Below, piece by piece: positions 1-6,880 of a stretch of 9,157 bases of DNA. Location of the stretch: contig JAZODN010000044.1 of assembly GCA_045597045.1 (NCBI GenBank), positions 1-9,157 on the forward strand, in the 5' to 3' direction. Position numbers and translations under genes: made by a program. The stretch is from SIG588 sp045597045. GTDB lineage: Bacteria; Bacillota; Clostridia; Oscillospirales; Acutalibacteraceae. How positions within the stretch are numbered: position 1 is the stretch's first letter; the number at the start of each line of letters is the position of its first letter. The notes beneath the pieces are model-generated. The model made no database searches and was not told the origin of the DNA. It saw nothing but the letters and a program-made list of their open reading frames with translations.

Positions 1-347
1 TCGACGAAAGCCCGACCAACAAGGTAAGCATCGGCGGCACATATTATAAGGAATATTGGGGTGAAGGCTCCAATCGTGCAAGAAACTGGCAGCGTTATGA
101 CCTCGGCGGCGATAAGAAACTCTCGTTTGAAGAGGGCGTGGATTCCTATGTGCCGTATGCCGGTTCGCTCAAGGACAACGTGGCGCTTTCGCTCAGCAAG
201 GTGAAGTCCACCATGTGCAACTGCGGTGCACTCAGCATTCCCGAACTGCAGAAGAAGGCGAAACTCACCTTGGTGTCGGCCACCAGTATTGTCGAAGGCG
301 GCGCCCACGACGTTATCCAGAAGGAAAAGAGCACGGCGATCAAATAA
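1..347 (+). CDS. guaB: IMP dehydrogenase, C-terminal part (5' end outside window)
   Basis: The last 114 residues of inosine-5'-monophosphate dehydrogenase, read from base 3 to the TAA at 345-347. The enzyme oxidises IMP to XMP with NAD+, the committed step of GMP synthesis in the cytosol. Visible hallmarks are the catalytic flap EYWGEGSNRARNWQRYD (about residues 17-33 of the fragment), whose Arg-Tyr pair corresponds to the RY of the E. coli flap, then FEEGVDSYVPYAGSL, the STMCNCGA segment, and the C-terminal EGGAHDV, which helps form the potassium site in this family. The NRARNWQRYD form of the flap is, from memory, that of the clostridial proteins. The GTG at 138 is internal, not a start. 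The gene is intact to its stop, and a strong hairpin follows 13 bases later. Confidence 0.93.
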   Translation, partial: DESPTNKVSIGGTYYKEYWGEGSNRARNWQRYDLGGDKKLSFEEGVDSYVPYAGSLKDNVALSLSKVKSTMCNCGALSIPELQKKAKLTLVSATSIVEGGAHDVIQKEKSTAIK

Positions 348-360
348 GAGAAAAGGTAAC

Positions 361-392
361 ACAAGACGGACAGCAGGCGCTGTCCGTCTTGT
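361..392 (+). terminator. 14-bp hairpin between guaB and glpP, probable guaB terminator
   Basis: Positions 361-374 and 379-392 are perfect inverted repeats around a 4-base loop (AGGC). The hairpin starts 13 bases after the guaB stop and is preceded by an A-rich stretch. The T-tail is poor (the stem's own CTTGT, then TCGCC), so termination may be partial. Its right foot ends 5 bases before the AAGGAG of glpP, so it could also act as a processing site or affect glpP translation. Confidence 0.6.
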
Positions 393-411
393 TCGCCAAG
401 GAGTGTATGGT

Positions 412-966
412 ATGGAAACGAGGACGTTACTTCGCTGCTTAGAGCAAAAACCCGTGATTGCGGCAGTGAGCGACGATAAATGGCAGGCGGCACTGCGTTC
501 GCCTGCGGCGGTGCTGTTTTACCTTTCGGCCGACGTGATGACCGTGCGCCACCGTGTGGCAGAGGCACATGAGGCCGGCAAGTACATTCTGATTCACATC
601 GACTTGGCAGAAGGTATCGGCAAGGATGCCGGCGGCATTCGTTATTTGGCAGATTGCGGTGTGGATGGTATTCTTTCTACCCGTGCCGGTCTGATTCGCG
701 CGGCAAAAGAGCAGGGGCTGCTTGCGGTGCAGCGCTTTTTTGCGTTGGATTCTAAGGGGCTCGACAGTGTGGAAGAGATGCTGAGCAAAACCTCGCCGCA
801 TTTGATGGAGATCATGCCCGGCCTCATTGGCAAGGCAATTTGCCGCTTTAGCGTGGGGGAGACGCCCGTGATTGCCGGCGGCTTGATCGCAACCCGTGCC
901 GAGGTGGAGCAGGCCATGGCGTGCGGCGCCGCAGCAGTGTCCACCGGTGCGGAAGAGTTGTGGTAA
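412..966 (+). CDS. glpP: GlpP, glycerol-3-phosphate-responsive antiterminator
   Basis: A 184-residue cytosolic RNA-binding regulator of the GlpP family. In Bacillus subtilis GlpP with bound glycerol-3-phosphate prevents early termination in glp leader mRNAs. Family motifs run in order along a TIM-barrel-like fold: KPVIAAV (13-19), IHIDLAEG (61-68), DGILST (85-90), VQRFFALDS (106-114), EIMPGLI (133-139), PVIAGGLI (152-159) and the C-terminal STGAEELW. The length matches the family. The start is set at the ATG at 412 because AAGGAG (398-403) lies 8 bases upstream. The frame stays open back to 226, but that would overlap guaB and add residues the family lacks. No glp catabolic gene is visible nearby. 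The next genes are a malate/lactate-type dehydrogenase and malic enzyme behind a leader terminator, so the regulatory target may be that operon (inference). Confidence 0.93.
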   Translation: METRTLLRCLEQKPVIAAVSDDKWQAALRSPAAVLFYLSADVMTVRHRVAEAHEAGKYILIHIDLAEGIGKDAGGIRYLADCGVDGILSTRAGLIRAAKEQGLLAVQRFFALDSKGLDSVEEMLSKTSPHLMEIMPGLIGKAICRFSVGETPVIAGGLIATRAEVEQAMACGAAAVSTGAEELW

Positions 967-973
967 AAAAGGG

Positions 974-1001
974 TTGACAATCTCAAAAAAAACGGTATAA
1001 T
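974..1001 (+). promoter_or_regulatory. Sigma-A-type promoter for the dehydrogenase-malic enzyme operon
   Basis: A perfect -35 TTGACA (974-979) and a perfect -10 TATAAT (996-1001) are separated by 16 bases. It begins 8 bases after the glpP stop. Transcription should start near 1008, so every transcript from here must pass the hairpin and T-tract at 1024-1070 before reaching the gene at 1095. Confidence 0.85.
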
Positions 1002-1023
1002 AAAAGTTGCATAGAGAGTAAGA

Positions 1024-1070
1024 GTGCACCGCATCCTATTTACATGGGATAGGTGCGCTTTTTTCTTTTT
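1024..1070 (+). terminator. Leader terminator (candidate GlpP-type attenuator)
   Basis: Bases 1024-1030 (GTGCACC) pair with 1052-1058 (GGTGCGC, one G-T wobble). After a small asymmetric internal loop, 1033-1036 (ATCC) pair with 1047-1050 (GGAT), closing a 10-base loop. TTTTTTCTTTTT follows at 1059-1070. This is a normal intrinsic terminator, but it lies about 16 bases after the predicted transcription start and before the GGAGG of the next gene. That is the layout of an antitermination-controlled leader. The alternative is that it mainly ends glpP transcription. No T-box, RAT-like or riboswitch consensus was recognised. Confidence 0.75.
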
Positions 1071-1094
1071 AAAAGAATTTGGAGGGATCGTAGT

Positions 1095-2207
1095 ATGGCA
1101 AAAACAAACATTGTGGATTGGAAGACTATCACTGATTTTGTGGTAGATGCCTTTGTGGGTTACGGCATTCCGCGTGAAGACGCTGTTATCTGTGCCGACG
1201 TGCTGTTGGAATCGGACAAACGCGGTATCGAATCGCACGGCGTGAACCGCTTTAAGCCCATTTATCTCGACCGCATTCGTGACGGTATTCAAAACCCCGT
1301 GACAAATTTTGAGATTATCAAAGAGACCCCCACCACCGCCGTGGTGGACGGTCACGACGGCATGGGTCAGGTTATCGGTCACAAGGCGATGTCGCTGGCT
1401 ATCCAAAAGGCAAAGGAATACGGCATGGGCATGGTCGTGGTGCGCAATTCCTGTCACTACGGCATTGCCGGTTATTATCCCACCATGGCGTGTAAAGCCG
1501 GCTGCATAGGCATGACAGGCACTAATGCGCGCCCTTCGGTGGCACCCACCTTCGGCGTGGAAGGGATGTTCGGCACCAACCCGTTGACGATTGGTATCCC
1601 CACCGATGAAGATTTTGATTTCTTGATCGACTGTGCCTCCTCCATTACGCAAAACGGCAAGGTGGAGTATTACGAGCGCATCGGGGAAGAGGTGCATCCC
1701 GGCACCATTATCGGTCTTGACGGCGAACCGGTGGAGGGCGATGCCGGCGAAGCGCTGCGTATGATTCGCAACGGCACGGCGGCGCTCACCACCCTGGGCG
1801 GCATCGGCGAGGCGCTCGGTGGCTACAAGGGCTATGGCTACGCCATGGCGGTGGAATTGCTTTCGGCGGTGCTGCAGGACGGCAACTACGGTAAAGCGCT
1901 GGACGGCAAGGATGAAAACGGCAACAAGGTGCCGTACCGATTGGGTCATTTCTTCATCGCTATTGATACCGATCACTTCCTCGGTGAGGATCTTTGCCGC
2001 AAGAAGGCGGGAGATATTATCCGTGCGGTGCGTGCCTCCAAGAAAGCGCCGGGTGCCGAGCGTATCTATTCCGCAGGTGAAAAGGAGCATATGGTGCGTT
2101 TGGCACGCAAAGACGGCGTGCCGATCAATGAATCGGTGCAAAAAGAAATTGTTGAGATTCGCGATCAACTGGGTCTCACACAATACACGTTCCCCTGGGA
2201 GGAATAA
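1095..2207 (+). CDS. Ldh_2-family malate/L-lactate-type dehydrogenase
   Basis: A 370-residue NAD(P)-dependent 2-hydroxyacid dehydrogenase of the Ldh_2 (malate/L-lactate dehydrogenase) family, unrelated to classical Rossmann malate dehydrogenases. Family marks are RGIESHGVNR (43-52), DGHDGMGQ (85-92), NSCHYGIAGY (118-127) with the presumed catalytic His121, GMFGTNPLTIGIP (157-169) and GGYKGYGYAM (242-251). Members act on malate, sulfolactate, ureidoglycolate or diketogulonate, so substrate cannot be fixed from sequence. Malate/oxaloacetate is favoured because malic enzyme follows 3 bases later. The start is the ATG at 1095 with GGAGG at 1081-1085. An in-frame GTG at 1053 lies inside the leader hairpin and is rejected. 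The gene is translated from the leader-controlled transcript starting near 1008. Confidence 0.88.
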   Translation: MAKTNIVDWKTITDFVVDAFVGYGIPREDAVICADVLLESDKRGIESHGVNRFKPIYLDRIRDGIQNPVTNFEIIKETPTTAVVDGHDGMGQVIGHKAMSLAIQKAKEYGMGMVVVRNSCHYGIAGYYPTMACKAGCIGMTGTNARPSVAPTFGVEGMFGTNPLTIGIPTDEDFDFLIDCASSITQNGKVEYYERIGEEVHPGTIIGLDGEPVEGDAGEALRMIRNGTAALTTLGGIGEALGGYKGYGYAMAVELLSAVLQDGNYGKALDGKDENGNKVPYRLGHFFIAIDTDHFLGEDLCRKKAGDIIRAVRASKKAPGAERIYSAGEKEHMVRLARKDGVPINESVQKEIVEIRDQLGLTQYTFPWEE

Positions 2208-2210
2208 ACA

Positions 2211-3383
2211 ATGGATATTCGCAAAGAATCGCTGAAAAAACATTATGAATGGAACGGCAAGATCGAAGTGGTCTGCCGTGCGCCGATCCACACGCGTGAG
2301 GATCTGTCGCTGGCCTATACCCCCGGTGTGGCAGAGCCGTGTCTTGAGATTCAAAAGGACGTCAATAAATCCTATGAGCTTACCCGCCGTTCCAATTTGG
2401 TGGCGGTGGTGACCGACGGCACGGCGGTGCTCGGTCTCGGTGACATCGGCCCCGAAGCCGGTATGCCGGTCATGGAAGGCAAGTGCGCGTTGTTTAAGGT
2501 GTTTGCCGATGTGGACGCCTTTCCACTGTGTATCAAGTCGAAGGACGTGGATGAGATCGTTCGCACGGTGTATCTGCTGTCGGGCAGTTTCGGCGGTATT
2601 AATCTGGAGGATATCGCCGCCCCCCGTTGCTTCGAAATTGAGCAAAAACTTAAAGAACTTTGTGACATTCCGATCTTCCACGATGACCAGCACGGTACCG
2701 CCATTGTGGTGGCGGCGGCGCTTATCAATGCGTTGAAACTGGTGAAAAAGCAGATGGATGAGGTCAAAGTGGTGATAAACGGCGCCGGATCGGCCGGTAT
2801 TGCCATCGGTAAGCATTTGATGAACATGGGTGTGAAGCACCTTGTCTTCTGTGACCGCTTCGGTATTGTGTGCGAAGGGGATGAGCACAACAATCCTGCA
2901 CAAGAAGAGGTGGCAAAGGTCACCAATTCGGAACACAAAACGGGTACGTTGGCGGATGCGTTGGTGGGTGCAGACGTGTTTATCGGCGTGTCGGCACCGA
3001 ACCTTGTCACCCCCGAAATGGTGCGCTCTATGGCGGCAGATGCGGTGCTGTTTCCCATGGCCAACCCCACTCCCGAGATCATGCCCGACGTGGCAAAAGC
3101 CGCCGGCGCACGCGTGGTGGGCACCGGCCGTTCGGATTTCCCCAACCAGATCAACAACGTGTTGGCGTTCCCCGGTATTTTCCGCGGTGCACTGGATTGC
3201 CGTGCCTCCTGCATCAACGAGGAGATGAAGATCGCGACCTCCTATGCACTTGCGTCTCTCATTCCCGATGACGAGATTACCGAGGAGAATATCATTGCCC
3301 CGGCGTTGGATAAGCGCGTAGCCGAAGTGGTGGCTGCCGCTGTGGTCAAGATCGCCCGTGAAACGGGTGTTGCAAGACTGTAA
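2211..3383 (+). CDS. NAD(P)-dependent malic enzyme (malate to pyruvate and CO2)
   Basis: A 390-residue short-form bacterial malic enzyme that oxidatively decarboxylates malate to pyruvate in the cytosol. Seen in order: SLAYTPGVAEPC (33-44) with the catalytic Tyr36, TDGTAVLGLGDIGPEAGMPV (68-87), the general-base region VMEGK with Lys91, the metal-binding NLEDIAAPRC (131-140) and FHDDQHGTA (156-164), the Rossmann loop GAGSAG (191-196), PMANPTPE (282-289) and GTGRSDFPNQINNVLAFPG (304-322). It is a single-domain form without a C-terminal phosphotransacetylase-like part. GGGAGGAA, overlapping the end of the preceding gene, serves as ribosome binding site, so the two genes form a tight operon. Combined with the dehydrogenase, the pair could link oxaloacetate, malate and pyruvate and balance NADH. 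Cofactor preference cannot be read reliably. Confidence 0.94.
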   Translation: MDIRKESLKKHYEWNGKIEVVCRAPIHTREDLSLAYTPGVAEPCLEIQKDVNKSYELTRRSNLVAVVTDGTAVLGLGDIGPEAGMPVMEGKCALFKVFADVDAFPLCIKSKDVDEIVRTVYLLSGSFGGINLEDIAAPRCFEIEQKLKELCDIPIFHDDQHGTAIVVAAALINALKLVKKQMDEVKVVINGAGSAGIAIGKHLMNMGVKHLVFCDRFGIVCEGDEHNNPAQEEVAKVTNSEHKTGTLADALVGADVFIGVSAPNLVTPEMVRSMAADAVLFPMANPTPEIMPDVAKAAGARVVGTGRSDFPNQINNVLAFPGIFRGALDCRASCINEEMKIATSYALASLIPDDEITEENIIAPALDKRVAEVVAAAVVKIARETGVARL

Positions 3384-3394
3384 ACGCAAGTACG

Positions 3395-3428
3395 TCTCCC
3401 AAAGGGATCCTCTTGGGTTCTCGGGAGA
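3395..3428 (+). repeat. Mutually exclusive small hairpins after malic enzyme
   Basis: TCTCCC (3395-3400) can pair with GGGAGA (3423-3428), while CCCAA (3398-3402) can pair instead with TTGGG (3413-3417). The two share the CCC and cannot both form fully. No T-tract follows. This may be a 3' mRNA structure ahead of the main terminator, or chance. Confidence 0.35.
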
Positions 3429-3451
3429 GCGCAACTATCCGTAAAACAAGA

Positions 3452-3485
3452 AGAGAGAATATACCGCGATCGGTATATTCTCTCT
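3452..3485. terminator. Bidirectional terminator between malic enzyme and DUF6512 gene
   Basis: A perfect 14-bp inverted repeat (3452-3465 with 3472-3485, extendable by one pair) surrounds a 6-base loop. On the plus strand it is followed by TTTGTTTAT, on the minus strand by TTCTTGTTTTAC. The genes on either side converge here (stops at 3383 plus and 3502 minus), which fits one hairpin serving both. Confidence 0.85.
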
Positions 3486-3501
3486 TTGTTTATACCTGAC
3501 T

Positions 3502-4029
3502 TCATTCAACCCCGTACAATCCCGTCAACGGGTCGCAAAACAAGGGGAGACGGGGCGTTTCAAAGGTGAAGACCAGGAACAGCACCCCTAAAATACAAAT
3601 CAGTAAAAGGGGGATCCACGGCCGCGTGCACCGCAGGCGCCGACGTTTGAACGCGTGCCGTTCCCACCAAAAAGCGGTGGCCGCTGCCACGAAGAAGATG
3701 GTGATGTTCAGCCAATCGGGCGACTTACCGATCGCCCCGTTATAGGTGTAGAATACGGACGGAATGAGCAAAAGTCCTCTGAAAAAGCCGCCAAGCTTCA
3801 CACACCAAAAGTCGGGGTAATCTTTAAAGAAATAACTTTGTATCCACGCAAAGAGAAACATTGGAAAAAACAGCAATTTCATGTGCTCCCACGTGGATTC
3901 ATTCACACCGGATATCAGTGCTGCGAGCATGCTTTCGTTTGTCCATTCATACAAGTAGTGCAGCAAAGTGCCCGAAAGGGAGACCAAAGAAAAGCCGGCA
4001 AACTGCCACAGCGATACGTTTCGTTTCAC
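3502..4029 (-). CDS. DUF6512-like integral membrane protein
   Basis: A 175-residue hydrophobic protein of unknown function that resembles the clostridial DUF6512 family (recognised from memory, mainly from the segment NESTWEHMKLLFFPM at 43-57). About five membrane helices are predicted by eye: 8-26, 51-67, 81-97, 107-122 and 137-156. A basic stretch RHAFKRRRLR (124-133) before the last helix is probably cytoplasmic. There is no cleavable signal peptide and no enzyme motif. The start is a GTG at 4029-4027 with TGAGGTGA (minus strand, 4044-4037) upstream at suitable spacing. The gene is monocistronic, diverges from the truncated oxidoreductase and ends at the bidirectional terminator. No convincing promoter was found in the intergenic space. 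Nothing in the context suggests its role. Confidence 0.82.
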   Translation of the reverse strand: MKRNVSLWQFAGFSLVSLSGTLLHYLYEWTNESMLAALISGVNESTWEHMKLLFFPMFLFAWIQSYFFKDYPDFWCVKLGGFFRGLLLIPSVFYTYNGAIGKSPDWLNITIFFVAAATAFWWERHAFKRRRLRCTRPWIPLLLICILGVLFLVFTFETPRLPLFCDPLTGLYGVE

Positions 4030-4121
4030 CTCGTTATCACCTCAACGGTATCAGCATACGCCCAAACGCAGGGGATTATGCGCGAAGATCGAGGGTATAC
4101 TGTTTGTGAGGTGGAATGAAT

Positions 4122-4292
4122 ATGAGTGAGATCGGTTCCGTTTGGATAAAGGATACGTCTCCCGTGCCGTTTGACACGTTGACAGGTGATGTTAAGACCG
4201 ATGTGCTTGTTGTCATTGAAACTGCGAGTGATACAGTGCGTGGTAAAATCTGCCTTTACGTATTAACTCCTCGTGATTTCCTTGCTCAATGA
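4122..4292 (+). pseudogene. 5' remnant of an FAD-dependent oxidoreductase, truncated after codon 31
   Basis: From the ATG at 4122, with AGGTGG at 4109-4114, the frame encodes MSEIGSVWIKDTSPV and then FDTLTGDVKTDVLVV. That is the usual N-terminus of DadA-like FAD oxidoreductases of Clostridia, which have GGGIAG directly after the DVLVV strand. Here the glycines are missing. After codon 31 (ends 4214) the frame runs into sequence antisense to the ABC transporter gene, giving 25 unrelated residues to a TGA at 4290-4292. The change falls exactly where the ABC gene ends (TGA at 4215-4213 on the minus strand). FAD binding is impossible, so the product is non-functional. No remainder of the oxidoreductase was found in the window. 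Family assignment rests on about 31 residues and memory. Confidence 0.7.
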
Positions 4293-6003
4293 CGGTGCCA
4301 TCTTTCACCACCAGAATAGTATCGGCGTTTTGAATGGTGGAAAGGCGGTGCGCAATGATGAAACAGGTCTTGTTTTTCATTAGTGCCGTCATGGCGGTTT
4401 GAATTTGAATCTCGGTACGTGAGTCTACATTGGATGTCGCTTCGTCAAGAATGAGAATGGGGGCTTTCGACAAAAACGCGCGGGCAATGGTGATCAACTG
4501 CTTTTGCCCTTTGGAAATATTCACACCATCGTCCGAAAGCACTGTGTGATAGCCCTCGGGTAAGCTTTCGATATAGGTGTCGATCTTCGCGGCTTTGGCT
4601 GCAGCATAGACCTCTTCGGGGGTGGCATCTTCGCGGCCGTATACGATGTTGTCATAAACCGTGCCGCAAAACAGCCACGTATCCTGCAAAACCATGTTGA
4701 AGGCCAAACGCAGATCTTTTCGCTTAATGTTCAAAGACGGTATGCCGTCGATGCGAATTTCGCCGCTTTGATGGTCGTAAAATCGCATCAGCAGATTGAT
4801 GATGGTGGTTTTGCCGGCACCCGTTGGGCCCACAATGGCCACCGTTTGCCCTTTCTTGGCATTTACCGATACGTTTTTTAAGACGGTGGTATCTGTGGTG
4901 TAACCGAAGGTTACGTTGTCGAGCCGAACGTCACCTTTCACTTCTTTTAATTCTACGGCATCCACGGCATCGGCTTTTTCTGGCGTTTCGTCAAGGACGG
5001 TAAATACGCGTTCCGCTGCCGAAAAGGCCGATTGGATCTCGTGAAGAATATTGGAAAACTCGTTGATGGGGCCGGCAAACTTTCGGGAATACTGCACGAA
5101 TTGCGCTACGCCCCCGAGGGTGATAAAGAAGACCGAGCCGGCCGCCACCGCGCCGTTTTGGGAATACATATACAGTATGCCGCCCATCACTGCCACAAGG
5201 GTGAGGGAGAGGTTGTTGATTAAGTTGATGGTGGGGAACAGCAGGGCGGCATTGTATTCTGCTCGGTAGTATGCGTCCATCGCCTCGTCGTTGATTTTGT
5301 TGAAGCGGTCGGCAATGACCTCTTGCCGACCGTAGGCCGCAATGCTGCGCGAACCGGTGAGCATCTCTTCCGCAAAGCCGTTCAATTCGCCGTATTTTTT
5401 TGCCCGTTTGCGAAACAGGGGGCGCACCTTTCGGGAACGGTAGCGCGTGAACAGCAGCGATAAAGGAACGGTCAGCACAAAGATCAGGATCATCGGTTTG
5501 GAGATCTGCCACATAAAGATCAGCGAGCCCACAACGGTATAAATGCTTGTCAAAACCTGCACGAGATCGTGCGACAGCGTGCTGTTAATGGTGTCGATGT
5601 CATAGGATAAATGGCTGATGATATCGCCGGTCGCGTGGGTGTCAAAATAGCTTACGGGCAGAGTGGTGAGTTTTTCAAAGACCTGTTTTCGCATTTTGTA
5701 AATGATTCGCTGACTGAGATGGATCATGACCACCGACAGAACATACGTCAACAGGGCCGAAAGCAGATAACACACCAGCATGTACGCCACGTTTTCAAAA
5801 ACGGCAAGGAAATTCACGCCGCTTTTGAGTTCAATGGCGTCGATAGCGGCACCCGAATAGCGTGGGCCGAGTAGTGCAAGTTGGTTCGCTGCGAGTGTGA
5901 GAAGCAGCGCGAGGATAAACAAAGGCCATTGCTGAAGCACGTATTGGCTCAGGCGAAGGAAAATGCCCTTCTTATTTTTGGTTTTCGGTTGCTTGTCAGT
6001 CAA
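4213..6003 (-). CDS. Heterodimeric ABC exporter, second half-transporter (consensus-site subunit)
   Basis: A 596-residue type IV ABC exporter half: six membrane helices (about residues 15-315) followed by an ATPase domain. Visible motifs are Walker A GPTGAGKTT (392-400), Q-loop VLQD (438-441), signature NISKGQ (495-500, deviating from LSGGQ), Walker B ILILDE with Asp520 and catalytic Glu521, D-loop SNVD, and switch His552. Such pairs export drugs, peptides or lipids; the substrate is unknown. The start is taken as TTG at 6003, 8 bases after GGGAGG and overlapping the end of the upstream half-transporter by 8 bases. A GTG at 6012 would place the start inside the Shine-Dalgarno sequence. The C-terminus ends just after the usual YHSQF at the junction with the oxidoreductase remnant, so a few codons may be lost. 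No terminator follows. Confidence 0.92.
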   Translation of the reverse strand: MTDKQPKTKNKKGIFLRLSQYVLQQWPLFILALLLTLAANQLALLGPRYSGAAIDAIELKSGVNFLAVFENVAYMLVCYLLSALLTYVLSVVMIHLSQRIIYKMRKQVFEKLTTLPVSYFDTHATGDIISHLSYDIDTINSTLSHDLVQVLTSIYTVVGSLIFMWQISKPMILIFVLTVPLSLLFTRYRSRKVRPLFRKRAKKYGELNGFAEEMLTGSRSIAAYGRQEVIADRFNKINDEAMDAYYRAEYNAALLFPTINLINNLSLTLVAVMGGILYMYSQNGAVAAGSVFFITLGGVAQFVQYSRKFAGPINEFSNILHEIQSAFSAAERVFTVLDETPEKADAVDAVELKEVKGDVRLDNVTFGYTTDTTVLKNVSVNAKKGQTVAIVGPTGAGKTTIINLLMRFYDHQSGEIRIDGIPSLNIKRKDLRLAFNMVLQDTWLFCGTVYDNIVYGREDATPEEVYAAAKAAKIDTYIESLPEGYHTVLSDDGVNISKGQKQLITIARAFLSKAPILILDEATSNVDSRTEIQIQTAMTALMKNKTCFIIAHRLSTIQNADTILVVKDGTVIEQGNHEELIRKGRFYHALYHSQFQ

Positions 6004-6865
6004 GAAGAGCACCTCCCATCTGTGAGTCGCTGATCTCTCGGTACTCGGTGCAGGTTGCCATCAGTTCTTCGTGGGTACCGTAACCGATCACCGCACCGTT
6101 TTCAATGACGAGTATACGGTTACAGTTTTTAACCGAACTCACTCGCTGTGCCACGGTAATGACGGTGGCGCCGGGCATAGCGCTTGCCAACGCTTCACGC
6201 AGGTTGGCATCAGTTTTGTAGTCAAGAGCCGAGGAGGCATCGTCCAGCACCAGTATATCGGGATGCCCTGCAATGGCACGGGCAATCAGCAGACGCTGGC
6301 GCTGCCCACCCGATAGGTTGGTGCCGCCGGCTGCCACACTGTGGGCATACCCTTCCGGAAACGACGTTATGAAGTCGTGTGCCTGTGCTATCTTGGCAGC
6401 GTTTACGATATCTTCGGTTGCAATGTCGCGTCCAAAACGAATGTTTTCCTCAATCGAATCGGCATACAGAAAATCGTTTTGAAGCACCACGCCGAACATG
6501 GCGGTAAGGTCTTCGCGTGTATACGAGCGCACGTCACGGCCGTTGATGCGCACGATCCCTGCGTTGGCATCGTAAAATCGCATGAGCAGGCGCAAAACCG
6601 TGGATTTTCCGCTTCCTGTGGCGCCGATGATGCCAAGCGTTTCTCCTCTTTTTAAGGAAAACGATAGATTTGACAGGTTGTTGCGTTTACCAAGATAGGA
6701 AAAGGAGACGTTTTCGAACGCGATGTGGAGTGAAGAGTCGCCGCGCCCGTCGTCGTTGCACGGTGTGAGTTCGCTTTCCTCTTCCATAACCGTGGCAATG
6801 CGCTTGGCGGAGGCAGCACACTTTGTATACATCACAAACATGCGGGAAATCGACATCATCGCCAT
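5996..6865 (-). CDS. 3' fragment of first ABC half-transporter (ATPase domain)
   Basis: The open frame after the TAA, 289 residues from ATG 6865, with all nucleotide-binding motifs of the degenerate-site subunit. No Shine-Dalgarno sequence precedes this ATG (upstream minus-strand bases are TACAACCTTATTTCC), so independent translation is doubtful. It ends GGALLD, with a TGA overlapping the TTG start of the second half-transporter. Confidence 0.6.
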   Translation of the reverse strand: MAMMSISRMFVMYTKCAASAKRIATVMEEESELTPCNDDGRGDSSLHIAFENVSFSYLGKRNNLSNLSFSLKRGETLGIIGATGSGKSTVLRLLMRFYDANAGIVRINGRDVRSYTREDLTAMFGVVLQNDFLYADSIEENIRFGRDIATEDIVNAAKIAQAHDFITSFPEGYAHSVAAGGTNLSGGQRQRLLIARAIAGHPDILVLDDASSALDYKTDANLREALASAMPGATVITVAQRVSSVKNCNRILVIENGAVIGYGTHEELMATCTEYREISDSQMGGALLD

Positions 6866-6880
6866 GGAAATAAGGTTGTA

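Noticed and set aside
226..411. N-terminal extension of glpP back to 226
   Set aside because: It would overlap guaB by over 100 bases. The ATG at 412 has a good AAGGAG at 8 bases and gives the family's normal length.
1053..1094. GTG start at 1053 for the Ldh_2 dehydrogenase
   Set aside because: It lies in the leader hairpin without a ribosome binding site and would encode an extra stretch translated from the terminator T-tract. ATG 1095 has GGAGG.
642..3434. A 930-codon open frame on the minus strand opposite glpP, the dehydrogenase and malic enzyme
   Set aside because: It is antisense to three well-recognised genes and is open because of their GC-rich codon use. Its translation is rich in His and Arg with no recognisable domain, and it has no credible start.
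3655..4119. 154-codon plus-strand open frame opposite the DUF6512-like gene
   Set aside because: It is antisense to a hydrophobic frame that has clear membrane helices and a ribosome binding site. The plus-strand translation shows no domain.
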